Assembly (NCBI GenBank): GCA_028571685.1
Contig: CM053141.1
Coordinates: 78,167,833-78,231,832, forward strand
Reading direction: 5' to 3'
Length of the DNA: 64,000 bases
Origin: Heterohyrax brucei
Taxonomy: Eukaryota; Chordata; Mammalia; Hyracoidea; Procaviidae
Shown here: in pieces, positions 1 to 10,445 of the stretch
Position numbering within the stretch: position 1 is the stretch's first letter
Layout: each line of letters opens with the position of its first letter
Translations under genes and position numbers: made by a program
Notes under the pieces: model-generated
Database searches by the model: none
Told to the model about the DNA's origin: nothing
The model's input: the letters and a program-made list of their open reading frames with translations, nothing else

Positions 1-365
1 TTTGCGGTCATTTGCAGATATCACATGCAATGTGGTATCTTCCAGGTAAGGCTGAAGAAGGCTGTGTTAGTATTTACTAATTCAGTCTACGGGGACTTTA
101 TAGAACACAACAGCTGCAAATAATGAAACTGACTACACATGTAGTTAGACAGCCACCAAGCCACTACCTGGAAACCCTACTTGGAAACCCTCTGTACTCT
201 AGGGCTGCTATGAGTACGAATTTTTTGCTGTTAGATAAGGTATTTTCAGGCTTCACTTACAGTGCCTTTGGCCCTGGGTTCAATGTTCAGGAAGCTAAAA
301 TACGTATTAAACAAAGTATCTTTAAACAGGAACACAAACAAAATAGGGCTATGTACTGATCAGTT
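1..365. other. Non-genic stretch with a weak SINE remnant
   Basis: No gene is visible. Around 168-222 there is a decayed match to the second half of an AfroSINE (a 'cttggaaaccctctgtactct' like segment followed by 'gctatgagtacgaa'). The rest is not recognised. Confidence 0.35.
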
Positions 366-2160
366 GATGAATACATTGTGACCAGAAGCTCCTAGAAAAC
401 TAACCCTGTACTTCCTGTGGAACAATGGTTCAGTCTCCCACGTGTCATACTGTGGCGGCTTGAGAGCTGCTGTGATGCTATAAGCTATGCCACCAGTATT
501 CAGATACCAGCAGGGTCACCCAAGGTGGACAGGTTTCAGCTGAACTTCCAGACGGACTAGGAAGAAGGTCTCAGCAGTCTACTTCCGAAGGGATTTAGCC
601 TGTGAAAATCATATCAATAGCAATGGAACACTGTTTGATACAGTGTTGGAATATGAGCCCCCAGGTGAGAAGGCACTTAGTAAAGCTGGCACTCAAAGTA
701 GAGTCAACCTTGATGACATGGATGGAGTCAAGCTTTCAGGACCTTTATTTACTGATGTGGCATGACTCAAAATAAGAAGAAACTGCTGCAAACAACCATT
801 AATAATTGGAACATGAAATTTACGAAGTATAGGTCTAAGAAAATTGGAAACTGTCAGAAATGAAATGGGACACATAAACACCGATATCCTAGGCATTAGT
901 TCGATGAAATGGACTGATATCGGCCACTGTGAATCGGGCAGTCATGGGCTACTATGCTGGGAATGACAACTTGAAGAGGAATGATGTTGCATTTATCATC
1001 GAAAACATTTCAAGATCTATCCAGAAGTACAAGACTGTCAGTGATAGGATAACATACACATGCCTACAAGGAAGACCAGTTAATACAACTATTCAAATTT
1101 ATGCATCAACCACTAAAGCCAAAGACAAAGAAACTCAGGATTTTCACCAGCTTCTGTAGTCTGGAAATGACTGAACACACAATCAGCATGCACTGGTAAT
1201 TCCTGGTAATGAGAACACAAAAGATGGAAATAAAGAAGGAGGGGTAGTTGGAAAATATGGCATTGGTGACAGACACCACTGGAGATCGCATGATAGAATT
1301 CTGCAACACCAATGACTTCTTCATTGCAAATATCATTTTTTAAACACTTACTATACACATGAATCTCACTGAATAGAATCCACAGGAATCAAATCTACTA
1401 CACCTGCGGAAAGCAACAGTGAAAAAGCTATGTCATCAGTCAGAACAAGACCAGGGGCCACCTATGATCAGACCACCAACTACCCACATGCAAGTTCAAA
1501 TTAAAGCTCAGGAAAATTAGAACAAGTCCCTGAGACTCTAAGTTCAACCCTAAGTGTGTCCCATGTGAATTTAGAGATGGATCAGGAATAGATTAGACAT
1601 ACTGATCACTCATTACCAAACACCAGATGAGTTATGGAATAGTATCAAGGTCATCACACATGAAAAAAGCAAGAGGTCATTACAAAGACAGGAAAGAAAC
1701 AAGACACCATAAGAGGTGTCAGAAGAGACTGAAACCTGCCTGAACGTGCAGTAGCTAAAGCAAAAGGAAGAAATGATAAAGTAAAAGAACTAAACCAGCA
1801 GATTTCACAGGGTGGCTTGAAAAAACAAAGTATTATAATGACGTGTTCAAAGAGCTGGAGACAGAAACCCAAAAGGAAAGAACACTCAGCACTTCTTAAG
1901 CAGAAAGAACTAAAGAACAAATTCAAGTCTCTAGTTGCAATACTGAAGGATTCTATGGGGAAAATATAAAATGACACAAAAGAAGATGAAAAGAATAGAG
2001 CATCATTATACCAAAAAGAGCTGGTCAGCATTCAACCATTCCAATGATCCTGAGGGAAGAAGTCCAAGTTGCACTGATGACACTAGCAAAAAACTAGGCT
2101 CTAGGAATTGCCAGAATATCAAAAGACATGTTTCAACAAACAGATCCAACACTGGAGGTC
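366..2160 (+). mobile_element. RTE-clade LINE, 5' half (5' UTR plus endonuclease region)
   Basis: Relic of the afrotherian RTE non-LTR retrotransposon, which encodes an AP endonuclease and reverse transcriptase. Seen: after a 5' leader, translation around 820-1160 gives RTE endonuclease-type phrases such as LETVRNEMGHINTDILGIS and KWTDIGH, spread over several frames. The match continues through the linker between endonuclease and reverse transcriptase and stops near 2160. No RT catalytic motif is present here, so only the first half survives. Stops and frameshifts are frequent, so the copy is old and inactive. The start is approximate. Confidence 0.75.
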
Positions 2161-2585
2161 TTCTTGTCTGGGGTCTTCAAGTCTGGAAGAGGCTACCTAA
2201 GAAACAACTATTGATCTCTACTCTTCAGGAGCATAAGAGTAAAGAAGGCAACTAAAATCACAGGGAACAAATCCACAAGGCTAACAGCCTACACAAGACC
2301 CAACTCTCCACAACCAGAACTAGATGGTGCATGGCTACCACCAATGACACATCTGACCACAGGCACAACAGACGATCCAGGTTACAACGGGAGAAAAACA
2401 CAGAGCAAAACTCAAATTCACTAAAAAATTCTGTCTAATTGGACCACTTGAAACCAGAGGACTCCCTGAAACTATCACCACCCTGTGGTGCTCCTCTAAC
2501 TTTGTACCAAAACTATTACCTTTTAGCAGAAAAACAGAGCAACAGAAGATGGGCTACTATTCCGTCACATCAGTGCTCTACTAAG
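2161..2585 (+). mobile_element. L1 3' UTR fragment (afrotherian type)
   Basis: Contains the marker of the long L1 3' UTR seen several times in this window (an 'agaactagatggtgc...ctggctaccaccaatgac' region near 2321-2350). It directly abuts the broken end of the RTE copy. No open frame is expected in this part of L1. Boundaries are approximate. Confidence 0.55.
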
Positions 2586-2589
2586 TTAT

Positions 2590-3265
2590 TATCTGTATGA
2601 TTCCAAAAGATCAATATTTAACCCAAAGCAAAGATGAGAAGACAGGCAGGCAAGTAAGCTGAAGTACTGGCAAGGGAACAATCAGAACACAGAACAGAAC
2701 GCTGATGTGATGTTAAGAACACAACTAATGTCATCAAGACTGTCAAATAGGAACCTAACTTGCTATATAAACTCTCACCAAAAACACAATGTTGTTTTTT
2801 AAAAATGTCTGACTTGTAGTTTTTTAAAAGTCTAGTTATATACTGCTTCTTACACAATTTCAAAATAACACTGGTATATACCTACATGTTTGTACAGAAA
2901 AATATCAGGAAAGACACAAATTACACATTGTTAACATAGTTATTCCTGGTGAAAAAGGAAGGGCCCCAGTGGAGGAGCCCCAAGGAGAAGGTGGTAGATT
3001 CCACTCAAAGACTCCTTCCTCAGTCTGTAGTGAAGTCTCTCTGGAATACATGTGATTGGTACAACTTAGGTTACATCCTAGCTCCAAGAAAGACAGAATG
3101 GGAAGTTTGGGGGTTCTGACTTAGAGAGGCAAAGCAAGAGGCAAAGCTGGAACACGACTCATAAGCAAAGATGTTCTAGGGTGCTGGGCAACAAGAATAC
3201 AAAATGAATGCCCACAAAATTGTCATGACAGTTCCTGGGTTTTGCAACAATGAACACACTTTTAG
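2590..3265. other. Unassigned non-coding stretch
   Basis: AT-rich sequence without a convincing gene or a repeat I can name. The open frames on the minus strand near 2618-3087 show no motif and no usable splice context. Confidence 0.5.
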
Positions 3266-3269
3266 CTGC

Positions 3270-3405
3270 TAAGCAGAAGAACAGAGGAGGCATTCTGGAA
3301 GAAAAGCCTGGTGATCTGAAAAAACAGCCACTGAAAACCCTATGGAGTAGTTTTATTCTGGTACATGTAGGGTTGCTGTAAGTCAGAATCAACAGCAACT
3401 GGTTT
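3270..3405 (+). repeat. AfroSINE, variant with 'cagccactgaaaaccctatgg' middle
   Basis: 3' half of an AfroSINE variant. The phrase 'agccactgaaaaccctatgg' near 3330 is followed by 'gtaagtcagaatcaacagca' near 3378 and the 'actggtttg' tail. Confidence 0.7.
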
Positions 3406-3548
3406 GATTAAATTGCTATACCCGTGAATAGACGCTAAATCTTTATCTCACTATCTACATACTGTATATGCAGGATATAGAGAGCTGCCCTACACTCTGC
3501 ACATTTGCAAAAGCCCCCAAATAAATTAATAGATACTATTAAGAAAGA

Positions 3549-3712
3549 GGGAAACCCTGGTAGCATAGTGGGTTAAGTGCTCTGTGTGCTAAACAAAAAG
3601 TCAGCAGTTCAAATCAGCCAAGTGCTCCTTGGAAACTCTATGGGGCAGTTCTACTCTGACATCTAGGGTCACTATGAGATGGACCCAACTTGACGACAGT
3701 GGGCTTGGTTTG
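3549..3712 (+). repeat. AfroSINE
   Basis: Near full-length. It starts 'gggaaaccctggtagcat', has the tRNA-like A-box region and a B-box-like 'agcagttcaaatc', then 'ctatggggcagttctactctg', and ends in the TTTGG tail. Confidence 0.9.
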
Positions 3713-3862
3713 GTTAAGCATTTGGCTGCTAACAAAAAGGTAGGCAATTTGAGTCCACCAAGCTGATCCTTGGAAACCCCATGGGGCATTTCTACTTTCT
3801 CCTGCAATGCTGCTAGGAATCAGGATTGACTTGACACCAAAGGGTTTTTGTTTTTTTTTTAA
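3713..3862 (+). repeat. AfroSINE, head-to-tail with the previous copy
   Basis: Begins at the 'ttaagcatttggctgctaac' stage of the SINE, directly after the preceding copy's tail, and ends in an oligo(T) run. It is either a tandem insertion into the older tail or a dimer. Confidence 0.8.
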
Positions 3863-4087
3863 CTTAAGAACAGAAATGTGCCCATAACTGACGCCTCCAC
3901 TTACACTGGAGGCCCCCACTATACATTGTACCATAGTAAAGAACAGGATACATTTGCTCCTAGAACGCCTAAGTATCTTATGACCCAGATTACTGAGCAC
4001 TGCTTCTTATCCTCTACAAACAGCTTACATGGCTCAGAAAACACAAAATAGTAACTACTAAATATAAACCAAAACAAACAAACAAAA

Positions 4088-4246
4088 AAATCCCACTGCC
4101 ACCAAGTCAATGCAAACTCATAGTGACCCTACAGGGCAAAGCAGAACTGCCCCACAGGGTTTCCAAGGAGCAACCAGTGGATTCCAGCTGCTGACGTTTT
4201 GGAGAGCAGCCGCAGCATTTAACCACTACACCACCAGAGTTTCCAC
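4088..4246 (-). repeat. AfroSINE
   Basis: Antisense copy reading 'cccactgccaccaagtcaat', then 'gaactgccccacagggtttc', then 'taaccactacaccaccagag'. The whole SINE body is present. Confidence 0.9.
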
Positions 4247-4414
4247 TACTAAACAGATGCACCATAAAATCTTGTTCTCAAATTATTTTTTATACCTGAC
4301 TTCTTTACTACATACCTGACCTCACAGTACTTTATTAAAGTTAACAGGAGTTAAACACATTAAGCGTTGGAATGCAGGCAATTTTTAAATACAGGTGTTT
4401 AACCAACAATAGGA

Positions 4415-4605
4415 AATCTGGTGGTGTGACAGTTACGTGCTCATCCGCTAACTGAATGGTTGGTGGATCGAATTCACCCAGTGCCTCTGGGAAGGAAAAC
4501 CCTGGAGATCTGCTCCTGTCAAGATTACAGTCTAGAAAACCACATAGGGCAGTTCCATGCTGTTACATGGGGCACCATTAGTCAGAATCGACTCCAGATG
4601 GCAAC
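4415..4605 (+). repeat. AfroSINE, variant with inserted middle segment
   Basis: Longer variant: the B-box half is followed by 'ctggagatctgctcctgtca' and 'agattacagtctagaaaacc' before the usual 'gggcagttc' and 'gtcagaatcgactcc' end. Confidence 0.8.
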
Positions 4606-5044
4606 CAATATATGCACTGTTGTTTTAATGTATAAAATGTCACAGAGGTATGTTTTCTTTAGAATCAAAAAGAAACTTCATTATAAAGAAATCAAGACTG
4701 CTTGAAACAAAACTTTGTCTTTAATTTTGGCGTACTATTTGTGAAATATTTTGAGTCACCACCCCACGCCACTCTTTGATATTTTCACTTTACAACTAAG
4801 AAATGTATCCAACAGTTACCACTATCCTCAGAGTACACCAAACTGGGAAATCAGTAGCTTCTGAACCACAGGCTAGCCATTCTCCTTTCCCTCACCCAGG
4901 ATTCTCCAACTCTGCTTTCAAGCCGCAGTCCCACCTCTTAAATTTCCCAACTACCAAACTGCCCGGCCTAACTTGAAATTATGGCGAAGATTGTATAATT
5001 CACAGAAGAGCTTTTTAAGAGTTATAAGGTTTTATACACATGTG
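4606..5044. other. Unassigned non-coding stretch
   Basis: No gene or recognisable repeat. Base composition is ordinary. Confidence 0.5.
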
Positions 5045-5350
5045 AGGAGACAATGGTGGTTCAGGAGCTAAATTCTCTGCCATCCACGCAGGAGACCCAG
5101 GCTCGATTCTAGATGCATGGTTACCACCCATTTGTCCGTGGCAGTCTGCATTTTGCCGTGATGCAAAACAGGTGTAAGCAGAGCTTCCAGACGAATACAG
5201 AATGGGAGAAAAGCAAAATCCTGTCAACTACTTACGAAAATCAGCCACTGAAAACCCTATACACCACAACAGTCCAACCCGTAACCAATCATGGCGATGG
5301 CACAGGACCAGGCTGTGTCTTGTTCCATTGAGTAAGGGCTGTGCCATGCT
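5045..5350 (+). repeat. AfroSINE long variant (AfroSINE3-like)
   Basis: About 300 bases. The 5' part 'atggtggttcaggagctaaa' with 'tgcaggagacccaggctcga'-like sequence comes from a different tRNA-like head. The middle 'cagagcttccagacgaatac' and 'atggcgatggcacaggacca' resemble the 3' region of the RTE LINE. This fits a SINE that borrowed an RTE tail. Confidence 0.75.
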
Positions 5351-5354
5351 GCAG

Positions 5355-6000
5355 AGGGCTCATTCACGTAAATATGAAGGATTTGAGAGAAACATGGAAG
5401 AGTACAGCGATTTCCAACTGGGTGAAAGGAAGGATATCTGAAAAACCCCAGGGGAGTTGTCAATCCCTTCCCCATATTCTGGTTGGGACTGAATAGTATC
5501 CTCCTTTGCAACTCATTCCCTAATGAACCACTGTTCATACCACTCAGGTAGTAATAGGTCAGATACCAACATCATACCCCATCCTCCTCATTTTCTAAAA
5601 TAGTACTAATCTGCATGTCTCTGGACTTTCAATCAGGGCATTTCCCTTACCAGTGACCAGAAGAAAGTAATCCAAGTCCAGCCACTGAGATGTAATGGAG
5701 AGCTGTCTGAGAAAGATCTCTCTCATAAAAACAAATACAGGAAGAATATCCCCTCTGCTTCCCTAGAGTACTCTAGTGTCTAATGCTGCATCAGCCATGT
5801 GCTGATCAAGAGTGATAATTACTGAGGCAAAACTGATACCCTTGAAGACAGAAGAAAAAAATGATGGAAAGAACAAGGTCTTAGATGACATCTCAGGATT
5901 ATTAACCAAACTTCAGGACTTATTATATAAGATAATGACTCTTTCACATTTCTAATCAACTTTGAATTGGACTTTCTGCATCTTCAAACAACCTCAAGAC
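5355..6000. other. Unassigned non-coding stretch
   Basis: Nothing I can support as a gene, RNA or named repeat. Confidence 0.45.
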
Positions 6001-6002
6001 TA

Positions 6003-6202
6003 AATCCACTACACTGAGACAATTCCAACTCACTGTCACTCTACAGGACAAAGCGGAACTGACCTATAAGATTTCCAAGGTTGTAAATCCCTACTAAAAC
6101 AGACTGCCACATCTTTCCTGCACAGAGCAGCTGTTGGGTTCACACTGCTAACCTTTCAGTTAGCAGGCAAGCACTTTAGCAACTGCATCACCAAGGCTCC
6201 TC
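6003..6202 (-). repeat. AfroSINE, variant with 'agactgccacatctttc' insert
   Basis: Antisense copy with an extra middle block ('actaaaacagactgccacat') between the two usual halves. The same block occurs in the copy at 14668-14855, so these two belong to one subfamily. Confidence 0.8.
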
Positions 6203-6269
6203 TCTGCACACAAAATCATCCTTAAGTAACTGGTGGGTTGGGGGGAGAGTTGATAATTAGGCTGAGAAT

Positions 6270-6400
6270 CATAACTGGGAATCTATACACTTGAGTTCAA
6301 ACCCTACTAATAACTGACTATGTCACCATAAAAATTAACTTCACCTCTCTGGGCCTCAATTTAAATACCGGTATAAACAAAGACTGGTCAAGTAATTTCT
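6270..6400 (+). repeat. MIR SINE
   Basis: Diverged mammal-wide MIR. It shows the conserved core-like 'acttcacctctctgggcctc' preceded by 'actatgtcacc'. Confidence 0.7.
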
Positions 6401-6554
6401 GGTGTCCCTTCTACCTAATAGCTTGTGTAACCACACCTGATTACTTTCTTTGAAAGGGCTTCCAGTTTACCTAGAGAGAGAAGATAGAAAGGAAGGTCTC
6501 AAGCTACAAAGTAGTGTCCTCAAAAATTCAGAATGCATTTTCTAATCTTGACAA

Positions 6555-6735
6555 CCACAGAACTACCATTTCTTGTCTACTGTGCACTAGGCACTGGGTT
6601 ACACATTCCACACATACAATCTCATTGATTCCTCCAAATAACCCTAGGTCTTATACGCATTTTCTGGATGAGAAATCACAGCTGTGGAGTGGCAGAGTCA
6701 GGCTCTGAACTGAGGAAATCTGTCTCCAGAGTGAT
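6555..6735 (-). repeat. MIR SINE
   Basis: Antisense MIR: 'tactgtgcactaggcactgg', 'caatctcattgattcctcca', then 'ttttctggatgagaaatcac'. Old and diverged. Confidence 0.75.
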
Positions 6736-6739
6736 TTAA

Positions 6740-7060
6740 GTTGGCAGTCAGGTTAACTGCAAAAGGCCAATATAATCTACGATGTATCTGAGCATAACAC
6801 AATTATTACAGAAAACAACAATCATACTGTTTAATCACTTGGTAGGTGTCACCTTTTTAAAACCTTACAAAAGAGCCTCTTCAGACTTGAATATGTCTGT
6901 TCTAATCACTACGATCTATATTATTTAGAATTTTTTAACCATTACTATACAATAAAGATAAATGCCTACCAAATACTCCTTTAACAAATAACTCTAAAAT
7001 AGAGCTAAGAAAAAAAACAGAAATCCATTACACTGCACTTTAGTTTTTTAACTACCTATT
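6740..7060. other. Unassigned non-coding stretch
   Basis: AT-rich. Nothing recognised. Confidence 0.5.
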
Positions 7061-7061
7061 G

Positions 7062-7228
7062 CTAAAGGTGGTGTAGTGGTTAAATGCCACATCTGCTAAC
7101 CTAAAGATCCGCAGATCCGAATGCACCACACACTCTGTGGAAACTCTATGGAGCAGTTCTGGTCTGTCCTGTAGGGTCACTATGAGTTGGAATTGACTCA
7201 ACAGCAGTGGGTTGGGTTTGGTTTATTG
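7062..7228 (+). repeat. AfroSINE
   Basis: Near full-length: 'ggtggtgtagtggttaaatg', then 'ctctatggagcagttctggt', then 'gagttggaattgactcaaca', then the TTTGG tail. Confidence 0.9.
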
Positions 7229-7299
7229 CTAAAGGACAAAGACAAACATAGCGATGAGATTTAAATGACACTCAATTCAATGTGTGGGAGAATGGTGTG

Positions 7300-7995
7300 A
7301 CAGTCCGCATCTGTCAAGTTTATAGCCTTGGCCTGGGGTCTTAAGGGCTTGTGAGCAGTCATCTAAGATGTCTATTGGTCCCACCCCATTTGAAGCAATG
7401 GAGAATAAAGAAAATCAAAGACATAGGGAAAAATTAATCCAAAGGACCAACAGACTACAGCTACCACAGCCCCCAGCAGGCAGCAGGTCCAGCATAACTG
7501 GTGCCTGGCTACCACCACTGGCGGCTCTGACAAGGATCAAAACAGAGGGACCTTGTGAGAGCTGGATAAAAGTGTCGAACAAAATGCAAACTCACAGAAA
7601 TAGACCAGACTTACTGTTCAGACAAAGACTGGAGAAACCTGACCATGGCCAGCAAACACCCTTTAAACTCAGTACTGAAGGTACTGCTGAGTCTCACCCT
7701 TTAGCCAAAGATTACAGGCGTTTTTTTTTTTTTAAAAAAAAATTTAACACACAAAGTTGAACCATGCATATGAGATTAAATGGGCACACCAACCCAGGGG
7801 CAAGGACAAGAAGGGAGGAGGGGACAGAAAAGCTGGACAAATGTAAATGGAGAACCCGAGGCAGAGACAAGGAGAGTGTTGACACATTACAGAGTTGGGA
7901 AACAACATCACAAAACAATATACATATTAACTGTTTAACAAGAAAATAATTTGCTCTGTAAACTTCCACCTAAAGCACAATTTTTAAAAAAAATG
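7300..7995 (+). mobile_element. L1 3' UTR, afrotherian variant A, with poly(A)
   Basis: About 700 bases of L1 3' UTR. Landmarks are 'ggtcttaagggcttgtgagc', 'actggtgcctggctaccacc', 'aaaatgcaaactcacagaaa' and the end 'ctaaagcacaa' followed by A/T-rich sequence. The open frame here is not L1 protein. It is interrupted by A/T-rich runs near 7721-7745. A second, antisense copy of the same variant lies at 63391-63540. Confidence 0.75.
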
Positions 7996-8104
7996 TTTTT
8001 AAAAGGAAATGATTTGGTGAAATACTAAGACTTAGCATAGGGGGACAACAAGAAATAAACCACAAAATACAAATGATAGGTAAAAATTAGAAAATGGAAA
8101 GATT

Positions 8105-8183
8105 AAAGCCTTGGAAGTCCTATGGGGCAGTTCTACCCTGTACTATAAAGTCACTATGAGTTGGAATCATCTCAAAGACAATG
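8105..8183 (+). repeat. AfroSINE 3' half
   Basis: 5'-truncated copy starting at 'ccttggaagtcctatggggc' and ending 'gagttggaatcatctcaaag'. The next 41 bases are a separate micro-insertion. Confidence 0.75.
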
Positions 8184-8224
8184 CCAAGCCAAGCCAAGTG
8201 CGGTCAAGTCGGCTCCAACTCATG
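8184..8224 (-). mobile_element. Ultra-short SINE 3'-end insertion (41 bases)
   Basis: Antisense 41-base piece whose sense strand ends GCACTTGGCTTGGCTTGG. It is flanked on both sides by AAAGACAATG (8174-8183 and 8225-8234), a perfect 10-base target-site duplication. This shows a single retrotransposition event that delivered only the SINE 3' end. Confidence 0.85.
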
Positions 8225-8239
8225 AAAGACAATGGGTCA

Positions 8240-8598
8240 ACTCAATACATACCATTTCTTCTCCCTCTTTTTACAGTATGCATTAACATACACAGATTTC
8301 TAAGACCCTTTAATGTTTTAATCCGCAATACTCTACCAAACTATAAACTCTGTGACGGTAGTACCTAGTGTATTTATGTTTAGGACATATAACAGACATT
8401 CAGTATTTGTTGAATAAATGAATAAATAAATGAAATGTACTTTAAGTACAGGCTAAAACTAAATCTCACTGGAGCAATTAGTAACCCAAATGATATACTT
8501 AAAAATAAAAATCTGTGAAACCTAGATAACTCACAAACCTTCTGCATCAAAGAATAGTAAGATTGGTTAGATTAGATCAGTAGCTCCCTACTTCAGAG
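8240..8598. other. Unassigned stretch with a MIR-like tail
   Basis: Near 8395-8435, 'attcagtatttgttgaataa' followed by a short (AATA)n run resembles the 3' end of a MIR or L2 element. The rest is not recognised. Confidence 0.4.
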
Positions 8599-8599
8599 C

Positions 8600-8722
8600 A
8601 AAGGAGCCCAAGTGGCACAGAGGTTTGCAATCAGCTACTAACCTAGAGGCTAGTGGTTCAAACCCACCCAAAGCTAAACAGAAGAATGCCTGGAGAACTG
8701 CTTCCATGAAAATTAGCTGTTA
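8600..8722 (+). repeat. AfroSINE 5' half
   Basis: 'aaggagcccaagtggcacag' then 'tagtggttcaaacccaccca' then 'gcctggagaactgcttccat'. The copy stops before the usual 3' half. Confidence 0.7.
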
Positions 8723-8724
8723 CC

Positions 8725-8925
8725 GTTGCTGTTGTTAGCTGCCCTCAAGTCCATTTCTTCTCATGACAACTCCATGTGCTCCACAGGATTTAAAGTTGTG
8801 TGTGACCTTTCAAAAGCAAGGTGCCATCCCTGTCTCCTAGACACCGCTGGACAAGTTAGAAAACTGAGCACTTCTACTCAGCCACGAGCTGGGGGTTGAG
8901 TAGCAGGAAGCCTTACGGTTTCATA
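8725..8925 (-). repeat. RTE/AfroSINE 3'-end sequence, antisense
   Basis: Starts 'ttgctgttgttagctgccct', the reverse complement of the RTE/SINE (CAACAA) tail, and continues into diverged SINE-like sequence. It directly abuts the sense half-SINE to its left, making an inverted junction. Confidence 0.55.
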
Positions 8926-9109
8926 TACCAGCTCTAAAGTTTTATGAGCCTAATATAGCAAATTATAGTCTAATTTAGCAAATTACCAGCTCTTCTCTAT
9001 CTTTATATCGGCACATCTTTTCCTTAATAAATTCTACTCCAACTCATTTGTTGTTTCAGTGGTACTGGTGGTTCAAAACAACCATGAAACACCCTTACTA
9101 TCAAAGAAG

Positions 9110-9298
9110 CAGAAGACCTGGAAGCACAACGGATAAGCACTCGGCTGCTAACTGAAAGACTGGCAGTTGGACCCACCAGCTACTCCCCAGGAGAAAGACA
9201 TGATGATGTGTTCCCGCAGAGATTACAGCCAGGGAAACTCCCGGGAGCAGTTCTACATTCCTATAGGGTCTTCATGAGTTGGCACACAACCAACACTG
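9110..9298 (+). repeat. AfroSINE, long-middle variant
   Basis: 'aagcacaacggataagcact', 'cagagattacagccagggaa', 'gggagcagttctacattcct' and 'catgagttggcacacaacc' follow in order. Confidence 0.75.
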
Positions 9299-9972
9299 AG
9301 GTATACTGATTTAGAAATTTCATTTCAAAATTCAAATACACAAAGGATTAGCAGTCTAACAGTGTGTGAACAGAATATCATCTTAAACACAGTATCATGC
9401 AACTCTTTTTTCCACTTTAGAATTATAAAATCTTAGAAATGAGAACATGAAGGTTTTATTTTAATTCCTAGCCAACCTTTCTAGTGAACCTGTGACAGTT
9501 ATTTTTCAAACTTGTGCCTGAGTTCTTTTATATCCTAATTACCTTTAAAAGAATTTTTTTGCTTTTTTAAACAGATAACTGAACATAACATGCACAAGGG
9601 ATAGAGCTAATTAGACAGGAACTGGTGTGGAAAAATAACATTAGGTAGTTTTTTCCTTTTTACTTTCTCAACCACTGGTAAAGCAACATCCCAAATTTCA
9701 AACTACCCCAAGGTCACTTCCAAATGCAAATAAATTAAATAAAATAGTACGATTTCAGTGAGCCTCTGTGACACGTGTCTTAACAGGATCAACATAAAGG
9801 TGAATGGTGTTTGGCTCAGCAAAGAAAGAAATCATCTCACTCCCCACAGACCAAGTTAGGGTACAGCCAGGTCAGGAACAGTCCCTAAAAGGCAATCTTG
9901 TTATATAAGTTTCTTAAAACCGAAGAACCAAGAATCCTCTCACCTCCCTAACTGTCCCCACAGATCAGATAC
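9299..9972. other. Repeat-poor stretch, probable intron 2 of the leftward gene
   Basis: Single-copy-looking sequence lacking the SINEs that surround it. If the exon at 9973-10037 is real, this is the start of its downstream intron. No second exon was found here. Confidence 0.4.
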
Positions 9973-10037
9973 CTCATTAATGGGAGGGAGGACGTACACA
10001 TCTGCCATGATGGGTCATGACATGGAATCACTTGTTT
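9973..10037 (-). CDS. Probable first coding exon of an unidentified host gene
   Basis: Minus-strand exon candidate, 65 bases. Its acceptor is a pyrimidine-rich run ending CTCTTCAG at 10038-10045, and its donor is GAG|GTATCT after 9973. Inside, ATG at 10008-10006 lies in the context ATCATGG (A at -3, G at +4) and opens twelve codons, MADVYVLPPINE, ending exactly at the donor, so the following intron is phase 0. Two upstream ATGs in the same exon open frames that close quickly. It sits about 2 kb inside the gene implied by the minus-strand donors of the CpG island, in a repeat-poor pocket. That layout (untranslated exon 1, ATG in exon 2) is common. I do not recognise the protein. Chance occurrence of acceptor, ATG and donor is possible. 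Confidence 0.45.
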
Positions 10038-10289
10038 CTGAAGAGAATTAACAGAAGAGTCTTCAAATAACCAGAAACAAAGTCTAATAAAGAGACTTTG
10101 AAACTTCCCTCCCAAAGGCATTTAATTATATTTTGTTTTCTGCAAATCAGAATCAAGCCCTTCATTTGACATGTATTTCACCTTTGCTAGAGAAATGAAA
10201 TCATTTGTAAATTTTTGAATGCTATATCAAAAGTAGGATTGCTTTGAAACCTTTTTAGAACTGAGAACCCACAGGTAAAGCACCTTAGG

Positions 10290-10445
10290 AATCCCTGGTG
10301 TCATAGTGGTTAAGAATTCCGTTGCTAAACAAAACGTCAGCAGTTTCAACCCTCAGGCTCTCCTTGGAAACTCGATGAGGGTAGTTTTACTCTGTCGTAA
10401 GGTCACTATGAGTTGAAATCGACTCAGCAGCATTCGGAAAACACC
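10290..10445 (+). repeat. AfroSINE
   Basis: 'aatccctggtgtcatagtgg', B-box-like 'cagcagtttcaaccc', and 'gagttgaaatcgactcagca' mark a near complete copy. It lies antisense to the inferred gene, within its first intron. Confidence 0.85.

Noticed and set aside
2905-3398. Minus-strand frames as possible further exons of the leftward gene
   Set aside because: No convincing acceptor/donor pair, and part of the region is AfroSINE.
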